A stretch of 64,000 bases of DNA from JBLMXQ01 sp050257855 (GTDB taxonomy: Bacteria; Acidobacteriota; Vicinamibacteria; Vicinamibacterales; CAVVIG01), in assembly GCA_050257855.1 (NCBI GenBank), contig JBLMXQ010000118.1, forward strand, positions 1-64,000. The letters run 5' to 3'. The notes beneath the pieces are model-generated. The model was given only the letters and a program-made list of their open reading frames with translations, was not told where the DNA came from and did not search any database. Each line of letters begins with the position of its first letter. Within the stretch, counting starts at the first letter, position 1. The position numbers and the translations under genes were made by a program. Below, one piece after another: positions 33,785 through 42,047 of this stretch.

Positions 33785-35173
33785 CTACGTGGCGGCCGCG
33801 CCGTTCAGGTCGAGCACGCCGGTGCTGTTGCCGAACCTGTCCCGCTCGACGCCGAGCTTCTGGAGCGCCGCGAGCATGGCGTTGGCCATCGGCGTGCCGT
33901 CGGCGGCCCTGACGTGCAGGTTGCCCCTGAGCGCGCCGCCGGCGTGCCCGAGCAGCAGCAGGGGGCAGCGCTTGTGGTTGTGGACGTTCGGATTCCCCAT
34001 GGCCGACCCGTAGAGAATCAGCGCGTGATCGAGCAGCGTGCCGTCGCCGTCGGGCGTCGACTTCAGCTTCTCGAGGAAGTACGGGAGGAGGCTGACGTGG
34101 TAGCGGTTGATCTTCGCGAAGTCGAGGATCTTCTCCTCTTTTTCCTGATGGTGCGACGCGATGTGGAATCCCGTCGTGACGCCGGTGCCCGGAAAGACGC
34201 GATTCGAGACGTCGCGGCTCATCTTGAACGCGAAGACGCGCGTCGTATCGGCCGCCAGCGCGACCGCCTGCAGGTCGAACATCAGCTTCACGTGCTCGTC
34301 GTACGAGTCCGGGACGCCGACCGGCGCCGCCGGCAGCTCGCGCGGCTCGCCGCTCAGGTTGCGCGCTTCGATCTTCTGAATCCGTCGTTCGATTTCGCGG
34401 ATGTCGTCGAGGTAGTCGTTCAGCCGCGCGCGATCGGCCGGGCCGAGCCGCGCCTGCATCCGCTCGGTCGATTCGGCGATCCAGTCGAGGATGCTGCGGT
34501 CGCGCCTGCGCCTCGCCGCGCGTGCTTCGGGCGTCGCGCCGACCCCGAACAGCTGGTCGAAGACGATGCGCGGATCGCGGATCATCGGCAGCGGCTCGGT
34601 CGGCGACGCCCAGCTGATCGAATCGGTGTACACGCACGAGTAGCCGTAGAAGCAGCCGCCCGCTGCGTCGATGTTCTCGATGCACAGCTGCATCGACGGA
34701 ATCGGCGTCTCCTGGCCCCGCGCGTGCGCGTACACCTGATCGAACGAGGTCCCCGCGTGGACGTCGGAGCCCTGGGTCTGCTTGGGGTGCGACTGCGTCA
34801 GGTAGACGGCGGCCGAACGGAAGTGATCGCCGCCGATCTCGGGCGGCGAGAAGGCGTCCGCGTTGTGCACGTCCGTGTTGCTGACGATCGTCAGGTACCC
34901 GCGGTACGGCTCGAGCGGGCTGAGGACGCCCGGGCTCAGGTCGAACTCCGATCCGGCCGCCGCCGGCGCCCACAGGTTCTTCGACGCGCCGAACTGCGTG
35001 CTGCCGGCGCAGCCGTGCACCATCTCGATCGTCACGAGGCGCGTCTTCGGCGCCGGCACGGCCGCCCCGGCCCGTCCGGCGGGCGCCATCGCCTCCAGGA
35101 ACGGCAGGGCGACGGTGACGCCCAGACCCTTCAGGACGGCGCGGCGCGACAGGTGCTTCTGCTCGATGAACAT
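33785..35173 (-). CDS. DUF1552 protein (leftward cassette)
   Basis: 462 residues. The N-terminus has a Tat-like signal (LSRRAVLKGLGVTVALPFLE), so export in folded form is likely. The rest is DUF1552: VTIEMVHGCAG, TIVSNTDVHNADAFSP, GGDHFRSAAVYLT, SHHQEKEEKI, DGDGTLLDHALILYGSAMGNPNVHNHKRCP. Several conserved His and Asp residues look like a metal site, as in the alkaline-phosphatase/sulfatase-like DUF1501 relatives. DUF1552 genes are nearly always paired with DUF1592 cytochromes, as here (2 bp gap). The biochemical role is not established. Confidence 0.88.
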   Translation of the reverse strand: MFIEQKHLSRRAVLKGLGVTVALPFLEAMAPAGRAGAAVPAPKTRLVTIEMVHGCAGSTQFGASKNLWAPAAAGSEFDLSPGVLSPLEPYRGYLTIVSNTDVHNADAFSPPEIGGDHFRSAAVYLTQSHPKQTQGSDVHAGTSFDQVYAHARGQETPIPSMQLCIENIDAAGGCFYGYSCVYTDSISWASPTEPLPMIRDPRIVFDQLFGVGATPEARAARRRRDRSILDWIAESTERMQARLGPADRARLNDYLDDIREIERRIQKIEARNLSGEPRELPAAPVGVPDSYDEHVKLMFDLQAVALAADTTRVFAFKMSRDVSNRVFPGTGVTTGFHIASHHQEKEEKILDFAKINRYHVSLLPYFLEKLKSTPDGDGTLLDHALILYGSAMGNPNVHNHKRCPLLLLGHAGGALRGNLHVRAADGTPMANAMLAALQKLGVERDRFGNSTGVLDLNGAAAT

Positions 35174-35175
35174 GG

Positions 35176-37617
35176 CTACTTCCCTTCGGCGGTCGACGTC
35201 GCGGCGGCGGCCCGCGCCATCTGGAACGCCGGGCTGTTGACGATGCCCAGGACGAAGCGGGAGAAGCGGTAGCCGTCGGCCGCGGCGTCGCGGACGATCG
35301 CGCGGATCGTCGGCTGGTCGTAGTACTCGACGCGGCGGCCGAGCGCGTAGGTCATGAGGTTCTCGGTGAACGTCCGCAGCACGGTTTCCCTGTGCCCGAG
35401 CAGCGCCGCGCGCAGGCCGGCCGGGCCGTCGACCTTCGCGCCGTCGTACATCACGCCGACCGCGTCGACCGGCACCTCGTTGTCCTTGATGCGCCACCGG
35501 CCGGTCGCGTCGAAGTTCTCGAGCGCCAGGCCGATCGGATCGATTACCCGATGGCAGGACGCGCACGCCGGGTTCTTCCGGTGCTCCTCCATGCGCTGCC
35601 GCACGGACAGGCGCCGGCCGCCCGAGGCGGCCGCCGTCGCGTCGAGCGCGGGCACGTTGGGCGGCGGCGGCGGCGGCGGCGATCCGAGCAGCACCTCCAT
35701 CACCCACTTGCCGCGCATCACGGGCGACGTGCGATCGGCGACCGAGGTCAGCACGAGGATGGCGCCCTTGCCGAGCAGGCCGCGCCGCTCGTCGGGCACG
35801 CGCACGCGGCGGAACGCGCTTCCGGTGACGTTCGGGATGCCGTAGTGCTTCGCGATGCGCTCGTTGACGAACGTGTCGTCCGCCGTGAGCAGATCCAGGA
35901 CGCTGCGGTCCTCCGAGACGATGCTGCCGAAGAACAGCTCGACCTCGCGCTTCAGCGCGTCGGCGAGCGTGCGGTCGTAGTACGGGTAGAGCAGCGCGTC
36001 GGGCACGATCTGATCCAGGTCCTGCAGCCGCAGCCACTGCGCCGCGAAGCGCGTCGACAGCGTTGCGGCGCGCGGGTCGGCCAGCATCCGGCGCACCTGC
36101 CGGTCGAGCACCGCCGGCGTGTGCAGCGTGCCGGCACGCGCGGCCTCGAGCAGCCCGGCATCCGGGCCGTCGTCCCAGAGGAAATACGAGAGGCGCGAGG
36201 CGAGCTCGAGATCGCCGATGCGGTAGACCTCGCCCGGCCGGATGGTCGCCGGCGCCGGCTCGACCCGGAACAGGAACTGCGGGCTGGCGAGAATCACCTC
36301 GAGCGTCGCAGCCACGCCCGATTCGAAATCGCCGTCGCGCCGCGCGGCGTCGTAGAAGCGCATCAGGCGCACCAGGTCGTGCTCGCTCACGCCGCCGCGG
36401 AAGGCCTGCCCCGCGAGGCGCTCGACGATCGAGCGCGCGCAGCTCCGCTCGTCGCCGGGGCCCGTCGGCCGGCAGGTGAAGATCCGGCGCCGGCTCACCG
36501 TGTCGGACACGCCCGTCACGCGGCGCGGCCCGGCGATGCTGAGATCCTTCAGGTGCGGCAGGGTGGTGATGCCGTAGGCGACGCCGATCTGGGTGTCGGC
36601 CAGCGTGCGCTCGATCGGCGCGATCAGATCGATGACCGGACCCTCGAACTTCCGGATGAACGCGGCGCTGACGCGGTGCGGGCCGGCCGTGACGTGGATG
36701 GCCGGCGTCTGCATCTGCAGGCCGGTGCCGGCCTCCGTCATCCTGTCATCGATGGAGACGAGCGCCACGCGCGCGCCGTCGATCGACAGATCGATCCGCT
36801 CGTTCGCCGAAGTCGCGCCGTAGAGCAGCCCGCACGGATTCGCCTGGAGATCGAGCTTGAACACGTAGTCGCCGTCGGCGGGAAAGGTGTGCACGACCGA
36901 CAGCCCGCCGCGCGTGCCGAAAGGCGCCCCGTCGACGTGATCGACCTGCGACGCGGTCGGCGGCACGCGATAGGTCGCCTCCGCGGCCGGACTGTCGGGA
37001 TCGCCGACCGCGAGCGCCGCGATCCGGCTCGCCGCGCGCAGATAGCCTTCGAGCAGCGTGGCCGAAAAGGTCTGCACGTCGGCGACGTTGTCGAAGCCGT
37101 GGCTGTTCGTGTCCGCCGGCAGGAAGGCGCTGACGTCGACGTCTATCCCCAGGAGATCCTTCACCGCGCGGGCGTACTCGGCGCGGTTCAGCCGCTGGAA
37201 GGGCCGCCAGCCCGGGTTGGGCGCCGGCGCGGCCGCGCGATCGATCGTGGCTTCGAGCCCCTCGGCGAACGCGGTGGTCGTCGCGGCATCAGGATGCTCG
37301 CGCGCGGTCGGCGGCGGCATCATCCCGGCGCGCAGCTTGTGGATCATCTTCTCGGCGAGCTCGGGCTGTTTCGCCGCATCCGCCGGACGGAAATCCTGCA
37401 GCGACATCCCCCCGGCGCGCCCGTCGTCGTCGTGGCACCCGAGGCAGTACTCGTTGATGACCTTGTCCTGCGCGGCCGGCGAGAGGGGAGCTGGATCGTG
37501 CGACGGCGCCATGCGAGGCGCCGCGGCGCGTGCGGCCGGCGGCTGCGAGCCGGGAGCGGCCGACGCGGCGAAACCGAGGAGGAGGGTGCCGAGGACCGTG
37601 AAGGCCAGCTGCTTCAT
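35176..37617 (-). CDS. DUF1592/PSD1-type cytochrome-like exported protein (leftward cassette)
   Basis: 813 residues with a signal peptide (about 1-20). An N-terminal cytochrome-like region has the heme motif CLGCH; the multi-domain DUF1587-DUF1595-DUF1592-DUF1588-DUF1585 core follows: FQRLNRAEYARAVKDLLG, YFLWDDGPD, AAQWLRLQDLD, RGKWVMEVLL then a run of Pro, a second heme motif CASCH and YALGRRVEYYDQPTIRAI. This is the family abundant in Planctomycetes and Acidobacteria, thought to act in carbohydrate-related periplasmic redox chemistry, unproven. First gene of the leftward cassette. Confidence 0.9.
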   Translation of the reverse strand: MKQLAFTVLGTLLLGFAASAAPGSQPPAARAAAPRMAPSHDPAPLSPAAQDKVINEYCLGCHDDDGRAGGMSLQDFRPADAAKQPELAEKMIHKLRAGMMPPPTAREHPDAATTTAFAEGLEATIDRAAAPAPNPGWRPFQRLNRAEYARAVKDLLGIDVDVSAFLPADTNSHGFDNVADVQTFSATLLEGYLRAASRIAALAVGDPDSPAAEATYRVPPTASQVDHVDGAPFGTRGGLSVVHTFPADGDYVFKLDLQANPCGLLYGATSANERIDLSIDGARVALVSIDDRMTEAGTGLQMQTPAIHVTAGPHRVSAAFIRKFEGPVIDLIAPIERTLADTQIGVAYGITTLPHLKDLSIAGPRRVTGVSDTVSRRRIFTCRPTGPGDERSCARSIVERLAGQAFRGGVSEHDLVRLMRFYDAARRDGDFESGVAATLEVILASPQFLFRVEPAPATIRPGEVYRIGDLELASRLSYFLWDDGPDAGLLEAARAGTLHTPAVLDRQVRRMLADPRAATLSTRFAAQWLRLQDLDQIVPDALLYPYYDRTLADALKREVELFFGSIVSEDRSVLDLLTADDTFVNERIAKHYGIPNVTGSAFRRVRVPDERRGLLGKGAILVLTSVADRTSPVMRGKWVMEVLLGSPPPPPPPNVPALDATAAASGGRRLSVRQRMEEHRKNPACASCHRVIDPIGLALENFDATGRWRIKDNEVPVDAVGVMYDGAKVDGPAGLRAALLGHRETVLRTFTENLMTYALGRRVEYYDQPTIRAIVRDAAADGYRFSRFVLGIVNSPAFQMARAAAATSTAEGK

Positions 37618-37661
37618 GCGGTATCTGCGCCGATATCGCTCCCGATTCGAGAGGCGTGCTC

Positions 37662-37667
37662 AGTATA
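37662..37667 (-). promoter_or_regulatory. -10 box of the leftward cassette
   Basis: TATACT on the minus strand, 44 bases before the ATG at 37617. TTCACA stands 15 bp further upstream, a little close for a -35. Confidence 0.4.
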
Positions 37668-37720
37668 CGGGAGCCGCGGGCTTGTGAACTCATTCGGATC
37701 TTCAATTCTTTTGTCTCTAA

Positions 37721-37749
37721 TTGTTGACCGGCGGAGACTTTTGTAGATT
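37721..37749 (+). promoter_or_regulatory. Promoter candidate of the rightward cassette
   Basis: TTGTTG (37721-37726), 17-bp spacer, TAGATT (37744-37749). Each hexamer matches four of six consensus positions. Confidence 0.35.
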
Positions 37750-38016
37750 CTGGCTCCCGCGGCGCGGCCGTCCGGCTGGAGGGTGGTACCGGAGGGCGAG
37801 CCGCGCGCGTCGGGCGTTGGACCTGATGAAACGAAAACAGAACGAAGATGCGCGAATTCTGGCGTCTTTCAGATGGCCACTTTAGGTGACAACCGCGGAT
37901 CCCTCGTAGTTACAATCGGTTGCCGTCCTGTACAAAAGATTGCTTGTATCTAATCTGAGAGGGTGATGAGATCTGATTCGCACTTCTGGGTGCGACGCTC
38001 GGTGACGGGGGCAGGA

Positions 38017-40599
38017 ATGAAGCGATTCTCGGTCGCGATACTGGGCACGATGATGCTGGGCCTGACTCTGGGCCTGGCTGCCGACACGACGTCGGCGCAC
38101 AGCGTGCGCACGGTTTCCAAATCCGCGCCGATGCTGGCCGCGTCGCACGCGACGCAGGTGTCGCATCCGGCGACGGCGCGTACGCGGCGGGCGTCGAAGA
38201 CGCCGGCGACGGCGGCGCGCGACGAGTCGGCCTATCTCACGCCGAAGCAGCAGGACGACCTCGTCGGGACGTACTGCCTGGGCTGCCACGATTCGTTCGG
38301 CAAGGCGGGCGGGCTCTCGCTCGAAGACCTGAACACGAAGAGTCCCGACGCGCAGACGGCGGAGCTGATGATTCACAAGCTTCGCGCCGACATGATGCCG
38401 CCGTCGATCGCGAAGGTGCAGCCGCCCGAGGCGCTCCGGCAGCAGTTCGCCGCGACGCTCGAGCACGAGGTCGACGCGAAGGCGGCCGCCAACCCGAATC
38501 CGGGGCACCGCACGTTCCAGCGGCTCAACCGCGCGGAGTACGCGCGGGCGGTCAAGGACCTGCTCGGAATCGACGTCGACGTCAGCGAGTTCCTGCCGCC
38601 CGACACGATGAGCGCCGGGTTCGACAACATCGCGGACGCGCAGGCGTTCTCGCCGACGCTGCTCGACGGCTACCTGCGCGCGGCGACGAAGATCTCGACC
38701 CTGGCCGTCGGCGATCGCAACGCGACGCCGGGCGAGGTCACCTACAAGGTTCCACGCGACGAATCGCAGCTCCAGCACGTGGACGGCGCGCCGTGGGGGA
38801 CGCGCGGCGGCGTCTCGGTCGTCAACATCTTCCCGGCCGACGGCGACTACACGTTCACCGCGCTCCTGCACGGCGTCCCGACCGGCGAGCTGTACGGCAG
38901 CACGACGCGCGGCGAGAAGCTCGAGATCTCCATCAACGGCGAGCGCGTCGCCCTGCTCGACATCGATCACAAGATGAGCGAGACCGACAAGAACGGGCTG
39001 AACCTGCGCACGCCGCCGATTCACGTCCAGGCGGGCCCGCAGCGGGTCTCGGCGTCGTTCCTGCGGCACTTCGACGGTCCGGTCGACGACCTGCTCGCGC
39101 CGATCGACTACACGCTGGCCGACACGCAGATCGGCGACGGCTTCGGCGTGACGACGCTGCCGCACCTGCGCCGGCTCGCGATCACGGGGCCCTTCCGCGT
39201 GACCGGCGTGTCCGACACGATCAGCCGTCAGCGAATCTTCATCTGCCGCCCGACGTCGCCGGACGAAGAAGGGGCGTGCGCCCAGAAGATCATCCAGAAC
39301 ATCGCGGCCAAGGCGTATCGCGGGCCGGTCAACGAGAAGGAAGTCGACGATCTGCTGCACTTCTACGATCAGGGGCGGCAGAGCAGCGGGAACTTCGAGT
39401 CGGGCGTCAAGCTGGCGCTGCAGGCGATGCTCGCCAGCCCGCGGTTCCTCTTCCGTCTCGAGCCGGCGCCCGCGACGCTGCGCGCGGCGACCTACCGCAT
39501 CGGCGATCTCGAGCTGGCCAACCGCCTCTCCTACTTCCTGTGGGACGACGGGCCGGACAAGGAGCTGATCCGGCTCGCCGAGAAGGGTACGCTCCACACG
39601 CCGGCGGTGCTCGACGGTCAGGTCGAGCGGATGCTGAAGGATCCGCGCTCGATGGCGCTGTCGACCCGCTTCGCCGCGCAGTGGCTGCGGCTGCAGGACA
39701 TCGACAAGATCAAGCCGGACGCCCTGCAGTTCCCGTCCTACGACTACAGTCTGGCCCAGGCCTACAAGAAGGAGACGGAGCTCTTCTTCAACAGCATCGT
39801 CCAGGACGATCGCAACGTGCTCGACCTGCTGTCCGCGAACTACACGTTCCTGAACGAGCGGCTTGCGCGGCACTACGGCATCCCGAACGTCGCCGGCGAC
39901 GAATTCCGGCGCGTGACGCTGCCGCCGTCGATGGACTACCGGCGCGGCCTGCTCGGCCAGGGCAGCATCCTGATGCTGACCTCGGTGGCGAACCGCACGT
40001 CGCCGGTGCAGCGCGGCAAGTGGGTCATGGAAGTGCTGCTCAACTCGCCGCCGCCGCCGCCGCCGCCGAACGTGCCGGCGCTCGACGACGAGGCCGCCGT
40101 GAAGGGCGGCAAGCCGCTCTCGGTGCGCGAGCGGATGGAGGAGCACCGGAAGAACCCGATGTGCGCGTCGTGCCACCGCGTGATCGATCCGCTCGGCCTG
40201 GCGCTCGAGAACTTCGACGTCACCGGCGCGTACCGGATCAAGGACAACGGCGTGCCGGTGGACGCGAAGGGCGTGCTGTACGACGGCGAGTCGATCGACG
40301 GGCCGCAGGGCCTGCGCGGCGCGCTGCTGAAGCACTCCACGACCGTGCTGCGCACGTTCACCGACTACCTGATGGCGTACGCGCTCGGCCGCCGCGTCGA
40401 GTACTACGACCAGCCGACGGTGCGTGCCATCATCAGCGCCGCGGCGAAGAACGACTATCGGTTCTCGAGCTTCGTGAAGGGCATCGTCAGCAGCCCGGCG
40501 TTCCAGATGAGCAAGGCGGAGCCGGTTCGCACCACCGACGCGGTGGCGAAGAACGATGGGCAATCGAACGCACGTCCCGAGAAGGGATCGAGGAGGTAG
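38017..40599 (+). CDS. DUF1592/PSD1-type cytochrome-like exported protein (rightward cassette)
   Basis: 860 residues, paralogue of the product of 35176-37617 with the same domain order: signal peptide (about 1-28), heme motif CLGCH, RLNRAEYARAVKDLLG, ISRQRIFICRPTS, YFLWDDGPD, RGKWVMEVLL with a Pro run, second heme motif CASCH and YALGRRVEYYDQPTVRAI. The N-terminal linker is longer and Thr/Ser/Ala-rich. The ATG at 38017 was preferred over one 18 codons upstream because the signal peptide starts there. It leads the operon 38017-43868, with DUF1552 nine bases behind. Confidence 0.9.
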   Translation: MKRFSVAILGTMMLGLTLGLAADTTSAHSVRTVSKSAPMLAASHATQVSHPATARTRRASKTPATAARDESAYLTPKQQDDLVGTYCLGCHDSFGKAGGLSLEDLNTKSPDAQTAELMIHKLRADMMPPSIAKVQPPEALRQQFAATLEHEVDAKAAANPNPGHRTFQRLNRAEYARAVKDLLGIDVDVSEFLPPDTMSAGFDNIADAQAFSPTLLDGYLRAATKISTLAVGDRNATPGEVTYKVPRDESQLQHVDGAPWGTRGGVSVVNIFPADGDYTFTALLHGVPTGELYGSTTRGEKLEISINGERVALLDIDHKMSETDKNGLNLRTPPIHVQAGPQRVSASFLRHFDGPVDDLLAPIDYTLADTQIGDGFGVTTLPHLRRLAITGPFRVTGVSDTISRQRIFICRPTSPDEEGACAQKIIQNIAAKAYRGPVNEKEVDDLLHFYDQGRQSSGNFESGVKLALQAMLASPRFLFRLEPAPATLRAATYRIGDLELANRLSYFLWDDGPDKELIRLAEKGTLHTPAVLDGQVERMLKDPRSMALSTRFAAQWLRLQDIDKIKPDALQFPSYDYSLAQAYKKETELFFNSIVQDDRNVLDLLSANYTFLNERLARHYGIPNVAGDEFRRVTLPPSMDYRRGLLGQGSILMLTSVANRTSPVQRGKWVMEVLLNSPPPPPPPNVPALDDEAAVKGGKPLSVRERMEEHRKNPMCASCHRVIDPLGLALENFDVTGAYRIKDNGVPVDAKGVLYDGESIDGPQGLRGALLKHSTTVLRTFTDYLMAYALGRRVEYYDQPTVRAIISAAAKNDYRFSSFVKGIVSSPAFQMSKAEPVRTTDAVAKNDGQSNARPEKGSRR

Positions 40600-40608
40600 G
40601 GAGGCGAC

Positions 40609-42036
40609 ATGGAGTTCCTGACCCAGAAGCACATTTCCCGCCGGACCGTCCTGAAGGGTATGGGCGTCACCGTGGCGCTGCCGCTGCTCGAGGGCATGCT
40701 GCCCGCCGGGACGGCGTTCGCCAAGGGGGTGGGCGGGACCGCCGCCTCCGGACGGCGCACGCGGCTCGTCTGCATGGAGATGGTCCACGGGGCCGCCGGC
40801 TGCACGAAGATCGGGTCGGAGAAGAACCTCTGGGCGCCGGCGGCAACCGGCCATGACTTCGACCTGTCCCCGTCGGTCCTGCGATCGCTGGAGCCGTACA
40901 AGGCCGACCTGACCATCGTCAGCAACACCGACTGCCACAACGCCGAGGCGTTTTCGCCGCCGGAAGTGGGCGGCGATCACTTCCGTTCGAGCGCGGTGTA
41001 CCTGACGCAGTGCCATCCGAAGCAGACGCAGGGCTCGGACGTGCACGCGGGAACGTCGCTCGATCAGTACTACGCGCAGCGCTTCGGCCAGGACACGCCG
41101 ATTCCGTCGATGCAGCTGTGCATCGAGCCGGTCGACCAGGCCGGCGGCTGCGCCTACGGCTACTCGTGCGTGTACACCGACACCATCAGCTGGTCGTCGC
41201 CGACCCAGCCGCTGCCGATGATCCGCGATCCGCGCGCCGTCTTCGACCAGCTGTTCGGGATGGGCGCGACGGCGCAGGAGCGGACGCAGATCCGGCGCGC
41301 CAACAGCAGCATCCTCGACTGGGTCACCGGTCAGGTCGCCGACCTCAAGCGGCAGCTCGGTCCGAGCGACCGCGCGAAGCTGAACGACTACCTCGACGAC
41401 ATCCGCGAGGTGGAGCGCCGCATCCAGCAGGTCGAGGCGCGCAACAAGAGCGGCGACCAGCGCGAGCTGCCGGCGGCGCCGATCGGCGTGCCCGACTCGT
41501 TCCACGAGCACGTCCACCTGATGATGGACCTCATCGCCCTGGCGTTCGCCTCCGACGTCACGCGCGTGTTCTCGTTCAAGTTGAGCCGCGACGGGACGGG
41601 ACGCTCCTACCCGGGGAGCGGCGTCAGCTCCGGTTTCCACCCGGCGTCGCACCATCAGGAGAAGGAGGAGCGCATCCTGCAGTACGCGAAGATCAACGCG
41701 TACCACGTCAGCATGGTGCCCTACCTGCTGGAGAAGCTGAAGAGCACGCCGGACGGCGACGGCAACCTGCTCGACAACTCGCTCGTGCTCTACGGCTCGC
41801 CGATGGCCGACTCGAACGTGCACAACCACAAGCGCTGTCCGCTGTTCCTCGCCGGCCACGCCGGCGGCAAGCTGCACGGCGGCCTGCACATCAAGGCGCC
41901 GGACGGCACGCCGATGGCCAACACGATGCTGTCCATGCTGCACATGCTGGGTCTCGACGAGCTGCAGACCTTCGGCAACAGCACGGCGCCGATGGACCTG
42001 AACAACGCCGCGCCGCAGCCGGCGACCACCGCCTGA
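40609..42036 (+). CDS. DUF1552 protein (rightward cassette)
   Basis: 475 residues, paralogue of the 33785-35173 product. Tat-like start ISRRTVLKGMGVTVALPLLE; then VCMEMVHGAAG, TIVSNTDCHNAEAFSP, GGDHFRSSAVYLT, SHHQEKEERI and DGDGNLLDNSLVLYGSPMADSNVHNHKRCP. The His, Asp and Asn positions that might bind metal are the same in both copies. GGGAGG precedes the ATG. It presumably works with the DUF1592 protein in the periplasm. Confidence 0.88.
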   Translation: MEFLTQKHISRRTVLKGMGVTVALPLLEGMLPAGTAFAKGVGGTAASGRRTRLVCMEMVHGAAGCTKIGSEKNLWAPAATGHDFDLSPSVLRSLEPYKADLTIVSNTDCHNAEAFSPPEVGGDHFRSSAVYLTQCHPKQTQGSDVHAGTSLDQYYAQRFGQDTPIPSMQLCIEPVDQAGGCAYGYSCVYTDTISWSSPTQPLPMIRDPRAVFDQLFGMGATAQERTQIRRANSSILDWVTGQVADLKRQLGPSDRAKLNDYLDDIREVERRIQQVEARNKSGDQRELPAAPIGVPDSFHEHVHLMMDLIALAFASDVTRVFSFKLSRDGTGRSYPGSGVSSGFHPASHHQEKEERILQYAKINAYHVSMVPYLLEKLKSTPDGDGNLLDNSLVLYGSPMADSNVHNHKRCPLFLAGHAGGKLHGGLHIKAPDGTPMANTMLSMLHMLGLDELQTFGNSTAPMDLNNAAPQPATTA

Positions 42037-42047
42037 GGAGCACACGC

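Larger units (their letters stand above)
37618..38016. other. 399-bp divergent intergenic region between the paralogous cassettes
   Basis: More AT-rich than the surroundings. It holds a leftward -10 (TATACT on the minus strand, 37662-37667) and a rightward promoter candidate (TTGTTG 37721-37726, 17 bp, TAGATT 37744-37749). The rightward one would give a leader of about 260 bases before 38017. Within that leader a 19-codon ORF (37826-37885, starting MKRKQNEDARIL) could be a leader peptide; support is weak. No known riboswitch or RNA gene was recognised. Confidence 0.4.
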
